This document shows positions 48,450-61,129 of a stretch of 64,000 nucleotides of DNA, piece after piece. This DNA is from Prochilodus magdalenae. Its lineage: Eukaryota; Chordata; Actinopteri; Characiformes; Prochilodontidae. The translations under genes were made by a program, and so were the position numbers. The DNA lies in contig JAMWET010000767.1 of NCBI GenBank assembly GCA_024036415.1, forward strand, positions 17,501-81,500. The letters are read 5' to 3'. Positions within the stretch are counted from its first letter, which is position 1. Each line of letters begins with the position of its first letter. The notes under the pieces were generated by a model. It made no database searches. It had not been told where the DNA came from and saw nothing but the letters and a program-made list of their open reading frames with translations.

Positions 48450-48668
48450 GGTTTACATTTACGGCATTTAGCTGACGCTCTTATCCAGGGTTAATCATAT
48501 TACAAGGTTAATCATATTACAGGGAGGCCAGTGTAGTGTTAGGAGTCTTGCCCAAGGACTCGTATTGGTGTAGCTCAGCATAGTCACCCAGACTGGGATT
48601 CGAACCCCAGTCTCCTACACGTAGAGGTGGCACCCTCTAGTGGTGTTACCCACTGAGCTACCCCAATA
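48450..48668 (-). mobile_element. tRNA-derived SINE (type 2)
   Basis: Read on the minus strand: a tRNA-like head with 'gtgggtaacacca' and an exact B-box GGTTCGAATCC (48596-48606), then 'ccttgggcaagactcctaac', ending in the LINE-like tail 'gataagagcgtcagctaaat'. A local duplication of 'ggttaatcatattaca' is specific to this copy. It is the best-preserved type 2 copy in the window. Confidence 0.85.
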
Positions 48669-49487
48669 TGTGTATCATATTTCATGAGAGTGAGATATTT
48701 CTTGTTTTTGTTAAAAGTAGAACCTAATGTGTAATTAGGAATGGCAGTAGATGACATTGTATGGCTTTTAGGATGATCATGTACAGTATTTTCTGATTTC
48801 AGTGGGTTGCATTGTCCAATATAGTGGACACTGAAATTGAAAGATTTAAAATAAAAAAATAAAATTATATATTATTAGGCTAACAGACCTACAAATTCAG
48901 AAATGTTATTTTTTTCTCTCCATGATATCAGGCTGAAAGTATGCACAATGTGAAATATGTACAGTATTACATATAAATCTATGTAATACAGCTGATACAG
49001 ATCATTTGGTGTTTTCTGACATTTTCCCCAGTGACCTCGATTGTTTCAACCTATAACTTATTTTAGTTCTAGTAAAGTTTAACACTATATAGGCTCTGTC
49101 TTAAAGCTGTTTTTTTTTATTATTAATAATATATAAAATATTATAAATTGCATAACATTTTGAAAAATGTTATACACAAGAAAAAAACATCATACATCAC
49201 CATCAAAAAATCTAAATTACTGAAAAACACATTTCCAAACAATGTCCAAATGTCCAGTATACTCGAAACTACTGGAACAACTACTATACTGATTTCAAAT
49301 AATGGCTAAAAATGAAAATTAAAAAAGGTAGAAAAAAAGGTAGATATGTTTTTATTGAACAGAAATGATATGACATCTTATATTACACTAATGGCATGCT
49401 TATGTCTAAGTAGTATGTAACAGTGATTCTAGCGTCTCCAGTCATTTAAAGATGATGCTGTTTGATGAAAGTATAGATATTTTTGAG
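48669..49487. other. AT-rich spacer
   Basis: AT-rich without recognised elements. Confidence 0.45.
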
Positions 49488-49488
49488 T

Positions 49489-49529
<41 letters not shown>

Positions 49530-49668
49530 GTAGGTAGGTAGGTAGGTAGGTAGGTAGATAGATAGACTGATTGATTGAATGATTGATTGATTGATTGATA
49601 GACTGATTAATTGAATGATTGATTGATTGATTGATTGACTGACTGATTGAATGATTGATTGATTGAAG
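49488..49668. repeat. Compound tetranucleotide array (GATA/GGTA/GATT)
   Basis: GATA units pass to GGTA, back to GATA, then to GATT with GACT variants. The GATA-to-GGTA switch mirrors, on the other strand, the TATC-to-TACC switch at 4201-4347. Confidence 0.95.
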
Positions 49669-50809
49669 CGAGGAGCACTGCTGTTATGCCTGTCATATAT
49701 TTTGGCTGGCTGCACGGATATATGAGAGAGAGAACAGAGGAATGGACTGTGTATGTGCGTGTATGATTGAGCGTCCATCTCTGTCTGGCCAGCTGTGGTT
49801 GTGCAGAACAGCCTGCTGAATACACCTGGAGCGGTCACCCTGCTGTCCTTTCACCTGCCACTCCCCTCTGACCGCCTTTCACACTGGCCAGCCATGCACA
49901 CACAGCGCTCCAATGAGGGATGAAGCCCAGCCTATGGAAGATGAATCACCATAAAACAGGATACCTGTCAGGCAGGCAGGAGGAGAGGAGCGGTCATGAT
50001 GGAGGGTCTACCAGGCCAGGAACTATCAGAGCCGGATAATAATAGGCCCCTCCTCTCTGCAGGCTTGACAAGTGAAGTGTGAATGTGTCAGGCTGAGCTA
50101 GGTCACCACTGGTCCCTGTCTAAAGACCCTGTGGGAGACGACTGTGTGTGTGTGTGTGTGCGTGTGTGTGCGTGTGGGTGTGTCTGTTTGTTAGATATTG
50201 TCAGAGGGAAGTCCTGACTATGTATAAACCAGCCAGAAACAGGACCTGCAAAAATTACAGGACTAGGATAAACAAAGTAGCCCCTTTTCAAGGCAAAAAC
50301 ATTTGTAAGGTTGAGACTGGTGTCAGGCACTCAGATGTTAAGAAGACCCATGTTCTACTGTTCAACCAAAATCAAACCACCTCGGGATCCATAACCTTGT
50401 ATGAACATTTTGTTGTTTTGATGTTTTAACATCCTGGCTGCAAATATGTCTTAGTATGTGCACCCCACTGTAAAAAGGGCTTTAAACGAACCAACAGCTG
50501 GCAATAAATAAATAAATAAATAAATAAATAAACAAATAATCAAAATTATGATGAAATATCCTAATTAAAAAAATACATAAGAATAAATGATTTGGTTTTT
50601 CAGATAAATTTCATTATTTTCCAGATTTTTTTTCATATTACTGCAATCAAAAATTTGTAATGTAAAAAAAATTTATGTAAATAAATATTTCATGTTAAAA
50701 TTTTGTGAAATACTGGCCTGTGGTTTCAGGGCCCGGACTATAAAAATATTTGAATTGGGTGTAGATTGATTTCGACAGTCCAAAAATTTCTCAAGTTCAC
50801 TTTTGAGAG
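49669..50809. other. Non-coding spacer with GT and AAAT runs
   Basis: (GT)n-like at 50141-50182, an AAAT run at 50504-50532, and strongly AT-rich DNA at 50540-50710. Confidence 0.4.
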
Positions 50810-51100
50810 CAGGTGGATTCCTACAATCCAACAACTCCTCAAGATAATTTCTCCTTCACTCCACTTTTGTGAGGGTCCCTACAATCCAAACACTCCTACA
50901 GCCCAGACAGCACTGTGAGCTCAGGTGGGTTAACCCTATAGAAGGGGAACAGTGACTCACAGTAGGAGGTAGGTGAGCAGCGGAACTCAACATGATCCAT
51001 GACACTCCTCAAGATAATTTCTGACAGCAGGCAGGATTTGCACTTTACAACCATAGACTCCACGAAAATTGACTTTTGTGAGGTTATTTTTACACTTGGT
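50810..51100. repeat. Diverged local direct repeats
   Basis: 'ctcctcaagataatttct' occurs twice about 170 bp apart (near 50834 and 51005), and the words 'acttttgtgagg' and 'tacaatccaa.cactcct' also recur. This suggests an old tandem duplication. Confidence 0.5.
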
Positions 51101-51229
51101 AGCCAACAGCACTGCCAGTTATCAGACGTTTATTGGGTATAGTACAAGACACAGTAAGAGGCATAAATGGTGCCGCAATGGTGAACTGCCAGAACTCATG
51201 TCATAAAATGTTACTCTAAATGGCATTTG

Positions 51230-51670
51230 GTGGCTCATCGTTGTTGACAAGTTCCACTGAATGAAGAAATGGAGACTTTCCATGAATCCGTGTGTGGTAG
51301 CCACCGCTGCCAGCACCAAGATGCACCCATTTGCTGTCATTTTTACACGTTTTAATAAAAGTGTCACTCAACTCCCAACCCCTGGATCACACAATCTGCA
51401 GGAACTGGTGGAGTAATGTTTGGGGGATGGACTAACAGGGGTAATATTTATTAAGAAACACTACAAACAGAATGCCAGAAACGGCTCCCAGGCGGCACAC
51501 TGAGAGACACTACTTTTGTATGTGTAGCTCAATAAGTATTACCCATGTCAGTCTAAATGTATCATCGTTAATTGTTCCTGGTAAACTAATCTTCCTTCCC
51601 AATAGCACTGCTGTTCAACTTTATTCTGGTTGCAGCTTTTCTTTTGGTGATGAGTGCATTTGCTGATTTG
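51230..51670 (+). mobile_element. Tc1-like transposon remnant, family A copy 3
   Basis: 3' portion: the stretch equivalent to 'ATCC.TGTGTGGAG', the 'aatctgcaggaact' C-terminal region, and the 3' end 'tgtagctcaataagtatta' to 'gtgatgagtgcatttg'. The 5' half is not recognisable. Confidence 0.65.
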
Positions 51671-51871
51671 TTTTCCAGGGAAAGAGGTAAGCTTTAAATC
51701 ACCCTTACCCTTAAAAGTCTTGACTGGATGCTCCTGTGAAAGATGTGTTTTGAACATTTGATAAATTTTTATTTTTAAACTTCTGTTCAACTATACGTTA
51801 GAATCTGCTGGACACATCTACTTCAGAATAAACGTATATGTAACAAAAACAAAGAAGCAGATAAGCCTTAC

Positions 51872-52126
51872 ATATCGTCGCTGTCCAAAGAAAAACAAGT
51901 ATCTCCAAAATGGCAACTTTACAGGAGAGGCCAAAAATCTCATTAACCTTTAATGGAAGTCAATGGAACCAGACATCTTTCCAAACAGTTTTGAGCCATT
52001 TCTGTTGGTCCATTCATCATGAGATTCTCACACAATGTAAACAGCAGCTGGTGTGTTCAAATGATGCATAAAAGTAAAAATGGACAAAAGTGGAGATACA
52101 TGTTTTTCATTGGACAGCGACAATAC
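51872..52126 (+). mobile_element. MITE, TATCGTC family, well-preserved copy
   Basis: 255 bp, starting 'atatcgtcgctgtccaa' and ending 'ttggacagcgacaata'. Very close to the reverse complement of 22764-23018 across the whole interior, so these two are among the youngest copies here. Confidence 0.92.
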
Positions 52127-54065
52127 GCTACTATTGTATTGTCATCATTTGAATACAGCTCCAAATTGGAGTGCTTTATATTGGGATTGTGGGTGCTATG
52201 CATAGATCATACTATCATTACTGAATATGCATATGAACACTTACCCTGTAGTGGAAAACTGAAGTGTTTATCTTTCAGAGGGAGATATTTTTGATGCTGG
52301 TCACATCACGCAATGAAAAGAGAAGAAATAGAAATGAGAGAAAATGGTGTGGAGTGTGGAGGGCTGGTGGATGAAAGAGAGAAGCGAGGCACATAACATG
52401 GTATAATGCACCCATTAATTGCAGAGCAGTGTGCTGTAATGATTTAGTTCATGCTGGGGGAGCCAGAGGGGGGTGGGCAGTGAGGGCATTGGCCACTCTA
52501 ATTGCCACGTAACTCAAACCTTTAGCTCTGCTGCCATTTTTAGGAGGTTAAGTGTTACTTTTATGGCCTTCCCAGCAAACCCCCACCTGCAATTTGCTCC
52601 TTTGACGTACACCCCCAGTAATGCTCCTTTTCTACCTCTGTGATCATTTATGCTCACTGAACCAGTTCAGCTCAATAGAAAGAGACCCGCTGTAGTAACA
52701 GCTGCGGTTATCACCTCCTCCCAAGCACGAGGGCAGCTCTTATTTAAAATACATACTTTTACTGGCTTGTAATAGATTCAACGATATGTGATGCTAAGTT
52801 TCTTAGTGACTTTTGGTAAACACGGCAACACAAGCCTATTTATATAGCCCACTTCATACACAATAATAAAAATATGAAGTTGGTTTCCATGCGTTTCCTG
52901 CTGAAACTTTTAGTTTATGACATAAGCATAATAAATGTTAACTTTATTAGCTCATGGTCTTACTAGCCTCTTTCTGCAGGACCCCCGCTAATGTTTATTA
53001 CTACTATTGGTCACCTCCCCTATAACTCAGACTGTTTTCAGATTAACTGGGATGATTGACTCTTTGGTGTGTTGTGAACCTGCTGGTGATTAATGAGGGG
53101 TGAAAGAGGAGGAGTGAAACCCCCCACTTGGGAAAACACTTCACCCTTCACCTCAACGAGAACTGAAGCTTTCGTGTCATCTAAAATGTGTGTAAAACCA
53201 AAAATGGCACTTAAACGGATAAAAGTAATGTTATAGGTGCTGCCATGCGTGCTCACCTACAGGGAGGGATTGGGTCCAGTTTGGGTCAATCCAGTTTGCC
53301 TATGCTTTTGTATAATGTTGCTAAAGTCAAAGGTTTAATGGCCTATTTCAGTTATTAGAGCTGCTCTGGTTGCACCATATGACTCACTGGTTGTACCACT
53401 TGACTTTTCATTTTCCTTTTAAAAATTACAGGCCTCTACTAGACACCCAGAGAAGCACAGAACTCAAGTTTATACTTAACCGCATTATTATAATAGCTAC
53501 ATATTGGCATGGTTTTGGTCACATTACATGACACGGTAAAACGAACCATTCCAACCAAAATAACTCAAAATTCCCTTTTGTGTAAAATCTGTGAAAGGGT
53601 TACGGACCTTGGCTTTGCACAGTGAAGGTTACTGTGGGTTTTCTTTATGATGCAATGCTCGGGCCACTCTTCCATGAAGAAGCAAGAATGTCAAAGTCCT
53701 GTTTTTGGTTCCACCACCTAAAGTAAGAACTTCAAAGTTTCCAGCATGAAATCATGGCAAAATGTTTTATTTAGAATGTGATGTAAATGACCTTTTTGAT
53801 TATTCGCTTAACCAACAAATACAGGTTTATAGCTGCAGCTGCTGCTAACTTCTGGTTATTTAGTGGGTCAGCCCAGTTGCATGGATACTTCTGAATGTTC
53901 TTCATGCCAGTCAGTCACCTTTGCAGCCCTGTGAATGTGGGAATTATGTTTTGTTCCTTGGTAAGATGAGGCAAAAGGTAAAACCTGATTGTCCAGCAGC
54001 TCAGTGTGGGCATTGTGGTTCAAATTTACTGTCAGAACATAACAGAGGTGACTACAAGGAGCTTA
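52127..54065. other. Single-copy spacer, possible conserved DNA
   Basis: The section at about 52390-52720 is repeat-free and looks like conserved non-coding DNA. No exon recognised. Confidence 0.3.
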
Positions 54066-54112
54066 TACACTCATCATTAAAAGAATAGTTGCACAAAAAT
54101 AGACTATAGATT
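54066..54112. repeat. Short fragment resembling a family A end
   Basis: 'atcattaaaagaatagttgc' resembles 'atcatcaaaagaatagttgt' near 61131-61150, the outer end of family A copy 5. Too short for certainty. Confidence 0.4.
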
Positions 54113-55774
54113 ACACCGTGTCAGTTGTGTAAGTTAAATCGGCACAGCTGTCTCTACAGTATGGTACAGCATGCAACGGTGCGTTAACACTGAAGAGGCA
54201 GGAGCATTGGGTGCCACTGGCTTAATGGGCCCCCTTCATTGGTTAACTGCGCTGAACACATCCTCCACTAAGATAATCAATATTCTCCCACATGACTATA
54301 CCCAACCCAATTAAAGGAGCATCATTTGCATAAGCCAGATTGATGAGCCTGGAAGAAGAGAATTCATACGATGAAGCTCCAGAGGTGGAGGGCTATCGTA
54401 GATGAGATATCACACTCCATCTGAACGGCAATCCTTCATCATTTTTTCATCTTATATATATTACGCTTTATGGTAATAGCTTGCAGTGCCATGAGCTTTC
54501 TCCCCTCTTCCCTTTCACTTCCCTAAATGAGACTTTAATCTGAATGACTGAACTCCTCTGCGGTGCTTTACGTTAAGGATGCCATATATTACCACTGGGT
54601 GTAATATCTGCAGTAATGACCACTATTTCAGATACACACTGCAGATGTCAGTGTCAGTCAGTGACGACTCAAACAGAAGAGCAGAGAGTTATTGCATGTC
54701 TGCTTACAGTATTATTCCCTACAGTATGGCTCACTGTGAACTGTTATTACTTTTAGTGCTGAGCAGTCGTCAGTGTGTTCCACATGCTGCTTCAGAATGC
54801 TTTGGTTTAACCATTGAGATCTTATCATTACGCTGACAGAATGTGTGTAGCTCTTATTTTCCTGGTTGTAGATTCCACCAGTGTGAGGTTGTGTGCAGAA
54901 TTTCGGCCCTCCTGGTTGACTCACATGTGTCACTGATCCTCTAGGTGAAAACTAGTTAATGTCTACTACAGAGAACACATCCACATTTAAAAGGAATGCT
55001 CATTTTCAGTGTTTGGAGTCTTCAGTTATAGATATACATATTTCAGTTTCCCCAGAAAACCACAGTATGTTTCTTATATCGAGCATCTGTATTCACCCTC
55101 TGTCTAAAACACAAAAATTTATACGTTCGGAACCCTAATAGTTCATTCCCAGTTAGAACCAAAGAATAACAGGTTCCAATAACCTAAAAATAATAAAAGG
55201 CAACAATGACAACACTCAGTGGTTTGCTGAAAAAGCTCTTCAATGATTCATATCACCAGTAGTTGATCCGTGCTTTCTTTTTGCATGATGAAACAACCAT
55301 CAGTAGTAACAGCACAAATGCTCACAGCTAAGCTATACACTCCGCCATCTTGCATGTACTGTTTATTACCATTATCCAACACCCTCTATTGACGTTGTCT
55401 GAGTCCTGTAAAAACTGGTGCAAACACAGTTTGGTTCCCTGAATAGCATAAAGACTCTACAAAGCTTGAACGGAACGCAGTTGCTTTGTCCTTTTTGATC
55501 AAAAAAGCCCTGGTTCCTGAACTGGTTCCTTTTTAGTAATTAAAAATTACTAATTGAGAATTCAGTTTTGGCTGGAAATGAAATGAATGGTGGTCTCTGA
55601 CTTTTGCACAGTACTTAACTTGCTAGCTAACTAATATTGTAGCCCATGATGCACTTGGTCTCTATAATATCATTTAAATAAATGTATTGTTTAAAAATGT
55701 AGTGATATGGTCATGTAGCAACTATATCACTGCTGTCATGACAACATGACACTTCAATGTATGCCTATTCTCTT
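54113..55774. other. Single-copy spacer with a possible GGTTCC-type repeat
   Basis: The part at about 54190-54560 is repeat-free. The part at about 55125-55535 has many 'ggttcc' and 'ggaacc' words in both orientations and could be an old MITE, but no clean terminal repeats are seen. Confidence 0.3.
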
Positions 55775-55890
55775 TTAGTTTTTAACATGATTTGAATAGA
55801 ATAAATGAAATAGCCCAAAATTACTTGGAAAAAAATCTGGTTCCATTGACTTAGAATAAAACTAAACCATGGCTTATACTTCTCCCGTTA
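55775..55890 (-). mobile_element. MITE fragment, TATCGTC family
   Basis: 'atgatttgaatag', 'aaatagcccaaaattacttg' and 'tctggttccattgactta' match the middle of the family. Both ends are lost. Confidence 0.6.
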
Positions 55891-57148
55891 TGTGATCATT
55901 TTTGGGATTTTGTTCTGTATCATCTCACTGACGTTTGAACAGGTTTCTGCACTGAGCTACTGTAAAACCTTCCTAAACCCTACTGAATAAGGGGAAACTT
56001 AATCAAGTCAGGATTATCTTTCCACAACCTACACACCTGCAACCTGCAAGCTCATGGATGTTTATTTAATCATCTCGCCTTCTGCACAAGGCATATGCCA
56101 TCCTCCACAAGTCTTTAAATACTGTCGCAATCATTGCTGTGATATAATAGTTCATACTACTGAGAATAGCAAGAACTCATTCTGAAGATTTAAAGTTGAA
56201 TCGGTCGCGTCCCGAGCTGAAGAACCTCGGCGGTAAACTTTTAAGGGGATTTTTAAAGAGTGTGCTCGTTAAGGCTGATGGAGTCAAAAGTGCAGGCTGT
56301 TCAGACGTTTGCTTTACAAACCCATCTAGGCCACTTTAATGGCCGAGGCTTGAAAGCACTCTTGACTCAATTCTTTTAATAACATTCCAACTTCAGCTAG
56401 ATGCATGCATGTGATGAATACATCCATCTCAAGTGCAGAATTACCTAGACAGAAAATGAAAGAATACTTGATCATGTTTTCAGCATTGCTCTTCATCAAC
56501 AATACCCTGAAACACTCAGCGGCACTGAAAGAGAGACTGGGGCTGTGTGGGTCGACAGGTGTTATTTGTGCTTCAATTTGCAGCAATCAGACAGTGTGTA
56601 TCAGGCGTCAGGAGCGTTTGTTGTGTCGCCTCTGGAATTGCAATCGACCCCGGCGGCAGATTGGCTCTGCTGGAGGAGTCCGAGCGGAGGGCGTTTCCTC
56701 TCTCTGTCTGGGGAGCTGGACTTTCTCATCCAGCCGTGTGACTTCTTCTCTTTTGCCTTCACAGTAATGGTTCCTGAATGGCTCTTTACATGGACATGTT
56801 CCAGTTTGTTCCAGGAAAAACAGCTTTAATTGGTATACACTGAGAACTGCATACTTTAAATACTTATGTATTTCTAAAGAATTATAAATATATTTACCAA
56901 AAATTCAATGAATATGTTTTTTACTTCAGCCACCTCTAATAAATCTCTGTGCCACTATCTGTTATGCTCTATTTGCATTGTACACCTAGATTTATGTTAT
57001 TTTATTCATCAAACATAAACAACAAAAGATATGAACATATTGACTCCCCGTGTAAAATTTAATGTACCTGAAATATACTTTAATAACAGCAGGCATATAT
57101 TAAGCACCTTATTGTTTGTGTACAAGTACAATATACACAGTGTATGTA
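55891..57148. other. Non-coding spacer
   Basis: Overlapping frames at 56405-56829 lie in a GC-richer patch but show no domain. A pyrimidine-poor 'caatttgcag' acceptor-like site near 56573 is not enough to call an exon. Confidence 0.3.
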
Positions 57149-57680
57149 CAGGGGTTGGACAATGAAACTGAAACACCTGGTTTTAGACCACAATCATTTA
57201 TTAGTATGGTGTAGGGCCTCCTTTTGCGGCCAATACAGCGTCAGTTCGTCTTGGGAATGACATATACTGCGTCCTGCACAGTGGTCAGAGGGATTTTAAG
57301 CCATTCTTCTTGCAGGATAGTGGCCAGGTCACTACGTGATGCTGGTGGAGGTTCATCCTTCTCGGTGGTATGCTGACATTACCCTGGATATCGTGGCTAT
57401 TGATACATCACAAAGACTTGCTGTCTTGGTCACAGATGCGCCAGCAAGACGTGCACCAACAATGTGTCCTCTTTTGAACTCTGGTATGTCACCCATAATG
57501 CTGTGTGCATTGCAGTATTTTGAGCAGAACTGTGCTCTTACCTGCTAACTGAACCTTCACACTCTGCTCTTACTGTGCAATGTGCAATTAATGAAGATTG
57601 GCCACCAGGCTGGTCCAATTTAGCCATGAGACCTCCCACACTAAAATGACAGGTGTTTCAGTTTCATTGTCCAACCCCTG
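57149..57680 (-). mobile_element. Non-autonomous Tc1-derived element, family B copy 2
   Basis: 532 bp with CAGGGGTTGGACAA ends and TA on both sides, inverted relative to 8541-9075. It has the same HTH-to-C-terminus deletion junction. It lacks the ATGTCATT duplication of copy 1 but has its own changes, including a stop in the HTH region. Confidence 0.9.
57200..57510 (-). pseudogene. Truncated Tc1-type transposase, copy 2
   Basis: Minus-strand remnant with 'GDIPEFKRGHIVGARLAG' and 'ASVTKTASLCDVS', then an Arg-to-Ile change in the recognition helix region and a stop before the deletion junction. The DDE catalytic region is missing. Confidence 0.8.
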
Positions 57681-58039
57681 TATATCATGTTTAATACTAA
57701 GGATTTCTCCCAGTGACTAATGTTGTGTCCAGTGAGCTTATTATGTACCCTAGATGATGAATTCTCCACTGCCTGTCTTCTTGAACCTGAACCGATGCAC
57801 TATTTGCCCTCACAGACCTTTACAGAGTGGTGAACCCCTCCCCGACTTGACTTCTACAAGACTCCGCCTCTGCCCTTTATATCCAGTCATGTTACTGGCC
57901 TGCTGACAATGAACCTAATTAATAGTTAGTGTTTTTAGCATAACACAACTTTACTAGTCGTTTGGAGCTCCTGTTACAACAATGTTGGTCTGCATAACAT
58001 AAAATACATCAGTAAAATAAAACACATATGTGCTGTTTT
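57681..58039. other. Non-coding spacer
   Basis: Nothing recognised. Confidence 0.4.
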
Positions 58040-58097
58040 CCACATCATTGCATTTGTTTCTTATTTACATTTTACAAAGTGTCCCAACATGTCTCCA
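58040..58097 (-). repeat. End fragment of a family E-type Tc1-like element
   Basis: 'catcattgcatttgtttctt' and 'atttacattttacaaagtgt' followed by 'cccaacatg' match, in reverse, the terminal region of the element at 37911. No interior follows. Confidence 0.6.
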
Positions 58098-59234
58098 AAC
58101 AGGCTTGTAGTACCTTTTCTAAAAGAGAGCTACATCTTCTATCCTTCTGTCTTCATGACATGAAGCTTAAATCCTCATTTGAAACAAAGCTGCTTCTCAA
58201 TTCATCATTATTTGGCACAATAAAAAATTGGCCAGTAGCTAAAGAATATTAGCTCAGCGGATGCTAAGATTTTTTGTGACACTGATCAAATAATCCTGCA
58301 TAATTAAATGTTGGCAGGTCAACCCCAAATGTGATTTTCTCTGATTTGGTGATGAGGGGCTTTATTAGCTGACAGATTGCGCCAGATTAACCCTGTCCTT
58401 ACAGGCACCCCTGTCTTGCTCTCTCTCTATAATGTAATTAGTTCAATTTATTTAAGGGAGCCCATGCAAGATGAATGTGTTAAGTCATACGGCCTGCCTT
58501 TACTTCATTTAGTTGGAAGCTGTACTAAATGAAGCGCAACGTTCAGTAAAGGAACCTCTCCAGCTGCATGCGCTTTCCTGCAGCTCCCAATGACAGCACT
58601 TTGGCTTTTCTTGGACAACACAGTAGCGCACTGTCAAGCGCTTACGACACTGAGGAGCTGCACAGCTTCCGAAGCTCCGGGGTGGTGCGTGTGAAGCGTG
58701 TGAGTGTGCAGTGTGGATGAGGGAATACAGATGAGCCATGCAGCTGTGGAGAGAATCAGGGCTACTGATCTAAGCGTGAAGATGTGCATCAGACACAGCC
58801 CAGCTTGTGGAAGTCTCTGGAAGCTGCAGACGCTCCGCAGTGTTGTGGGGAGCAGATGTCTCCTACGAGGGGGCCGGGGGGGCAGGTGTCTGCTTTTCTC
58901 TCACTGTGGCTCATGACGGAAATGAATAAACATCTCCACGTGAACGCACGTGACCCTGCGGGGGACCTGCTGCAGCGTCGCTGTCAACATAGACAAGCAG
59001 TGCACACTTGCACTGAGGAGCCACAGCAGGTTTCAGATGTCTGTGGGTGAGGCTGTGGAGCCTGCACCAAGATTCGTCCCATGTTTTCCTCATTCCTAAA
59101 TGTTCCGTAGCACAAATATTAATTATTACATATGAATTACTTTGTTATTACATATGTAATATTTAAAATATGATGTAAAATATGAACACATATGATAGTT
59201 TTTAAATACTGTAATATAGATTCTGTTTTCTGTA
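58098..59234. other. Single-copy spacer
   Basis: The part at 58230-58500 looks like conserved non-coding DNA ('cctgcataattaaatg'). The part at 58500-59090 is GC-richer with overlapping frames on both strands and no domain. Confidence 0.3.
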
Positions 59235-60048
59235 CTACACTCATTTTCAAAAAAAAATTGCACAAAAAGTTGCACATTGAAAAAATCAGTCATCAAAAAT
59301 GAAATTTGGTGGTTTGACATTGGGAAACATGCAAATTATTCGAGTTTGTTTGGAGACATAAGCAAGGATGGGCCTTATCACTGTACCCAACCAGCCCAAC
59401 ACCCACAATTGTGGACATTCAACGAGCACTAACGCCCTCCATGTGTCATCCTGTTCGTAGCAGCACATTGGCAGATGGCTGCAAATGCAGGACTACATGC
59501 ATTTGTGGTTGGTGTAACTCGGGTAACACCACTACCCAGAGTGCCATCTCTACATTTGGGAGACTGGGGTTCAAATCCCGGTCTGGGTGACTACGCTGTG
59601 CTACACTAATAAGTGTCCTTGGGCAAGACTCCTAACAGTACATTGGCCCACCTGTAATATGATTAACCTTGTAAGTGGCTCTGGATAAGAGCGTCAGCTA
59701 AATACCGTAAATATAATGCACACAGACCGTTACGATGACTTCCCTTAACACCATGTTAAAGTAGACAAAGACTGCAATGGTGCGGTGCTAGACTGTCATG
59801 GAGTGACTCAGAATGTCAGCAGGTCATCTTCAGTGACGAGTCCCACTTTTGTCTTGGTGGAAGATAACCATTGAATCCATGTGTGGAGACACCGCAGTCA
59901 GTGCTAAGCTGCACAGTTTGTTGTCACACGTCACGTGTACAGAAGACATGTTCCTGGTAACCTTTATCTTCCTTCCGATTAGCACTGCGAGTCGACACCT
60001 CCTTCTGGGTGCAGCTATTATTTTAGTGATGAGTGTATTTGAATGAGA
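59235..60048 (+). mobile_element. Tc1-like transposon remnant, family A copy 4, interrupted
   Basis: Runs from an A-rich end ('aaaaaaattgcacaaaaagt') through the N-terminal region to 'QVIFSDESHFCLGG' (the GAC for the first catalytic Asp at 59835-59837). After the family deletion most of the C-terminal region is also missing, and the copy ends 'gtgatgagtgtatttg'. A 214-bp SINE is inserted at 59502-59715. Without the SINE the element is about 600 bp. Confidence 0.8.
59502..59715 (+). mobile_element. tRNA-derived SINE (type 2) nested in family A copy 4
   Basis: Head 'ggttggtgtaactcgggtaa', exact B-box pattern GGTTCAAATCC (59568-59578), body 'ccttgggcaagactcctaac', tail 'gataagagcgtcagctaaat'. 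ATGCA at 59497-59501 and 59716-59720 forms a target-site duplication. Family A copy 2 shows the uninterrupted host sequence 'actacatgcacacagaccgt'. Confidence 0.9.
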
Positions 60049-60587
60049 TCAGTTTTACATGAGCAGGTGAAGTAATATAGTTTAGTGTAGGATGTCTGTA
60101 ATGTTTATAGGATTAGGAATGGAGACCTCCACATTGTAACTACGAATGCCTTGAAAGAGGAGGGCTCAGTCTAAATTTGAAGGACGTGGTTTGAAACTTA
60201 GATGTTCCTTTTCTGAGGATGTGGGTTAATTATATACTACTGTCATCCAAACTTTAGCAGTACAGTGTTGATACTGCATATGCAACCAAAAGATCAAGCT
60301 GAAACTTCTTTCTAAGCCAGAAGTTGATATTTAAAGACATATGCCGTGGTCCAAAACCTCCCACATAATGCAGCCCGACATCTCCTAACCTCTCTAAATG
60401 ATTATTCCAGGCGTTACAGGGTGACTCACAGCAGCTTACGGACACCCTATTTTAGCATGTTATTTTTGCTCCTGACTCATTTTAACAAAATCTTACACCT
60501 TCCAAATTTGAAGATACAATTTTTAGTTTAAAGTGAAGAGCATGAAGAAATATTATAAAGAATAGTATAAAGAAATGACAGAGGTAA
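60049..60587. other. Non-coding spacer
   Basis: Nothing recognised. Confidence 0.4.
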
Positions 60588-60762
60588 GTGGTTGGTGTAG
60601 TGTAGTGGGTCACACCCCTACCCTCTATGCTGTAGACTGGGGTTAGATTCCCCATCTGGGCAACCACCCGACACTTTACCAACTAGAGTCCCTAGACAAG
60701 ACTCCTAACACTATAAGTCACTCTGGATAGGAGTGTCTGCCAAATGCAATAACAGTAAATGT
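60588..60762 (+). mobile_element. tRNA-derived SINE (type 2), diverged
   Basis: Head 'ggttggtgtagtgtagtggg', B-box-like GGTTAGATTCC (60641-60651, one mismatch), body 'gacaagactcctaacac', tail 'gataggagtgtctgccaaat'. More diverged than the copy at 59502. Confidence 0.8.
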
Positions 60763-61129
60763 AAACAGCTTTGATTTCAATACATCAAAGATGTCAAGAT
60801 GTTTAGTGTTGTAGAGATGTATACTGAAATTAGCATGCTAGCCAGGTAGCCCAGCTCTCTCCTCTCTCGTCATACCACTTTGTACCTCAAGAGGTGATAG
60901 TGAGTCACTGTAACATCCAATCTGCCATTAATTCAACATAAGAGGATGAGGAAGTAATACTTCATCTACTATTTTTGACGGCAGGCAGCCAGAGTAAATT
61001 ATGCCACCCATTCCCGGCAAGAAACCATATTTGGAAGAAATTACAAGAGTTAATACTGTGGTTGCTTTTCATTGCTGGAGGTGCTTTGGGTGAGTAAAGG
61101 GATAAGGAGATAAAGGCATGTGCATTTTG

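Noticed and set aside
48590..48610. tRNA gene on the minus strand
   Set aside because: Also a SINE head, sharing body and tail with the copies at 59502 and 60588.
56405..56829. Three overlapping frames as an exon
   Set aside because: A GC-richer patch opens several frames by chance; the one acceptor-like site lacks a convincing polypyrimidine tract, and no domain is seen.
59560..59580. tRNA gene (box B match)
   Set aside because: The tRNA-like head belongs to a SINE with a LINE-like tail and a target-site duplication; no complete cloverleaf with anticodon arm could be followed.
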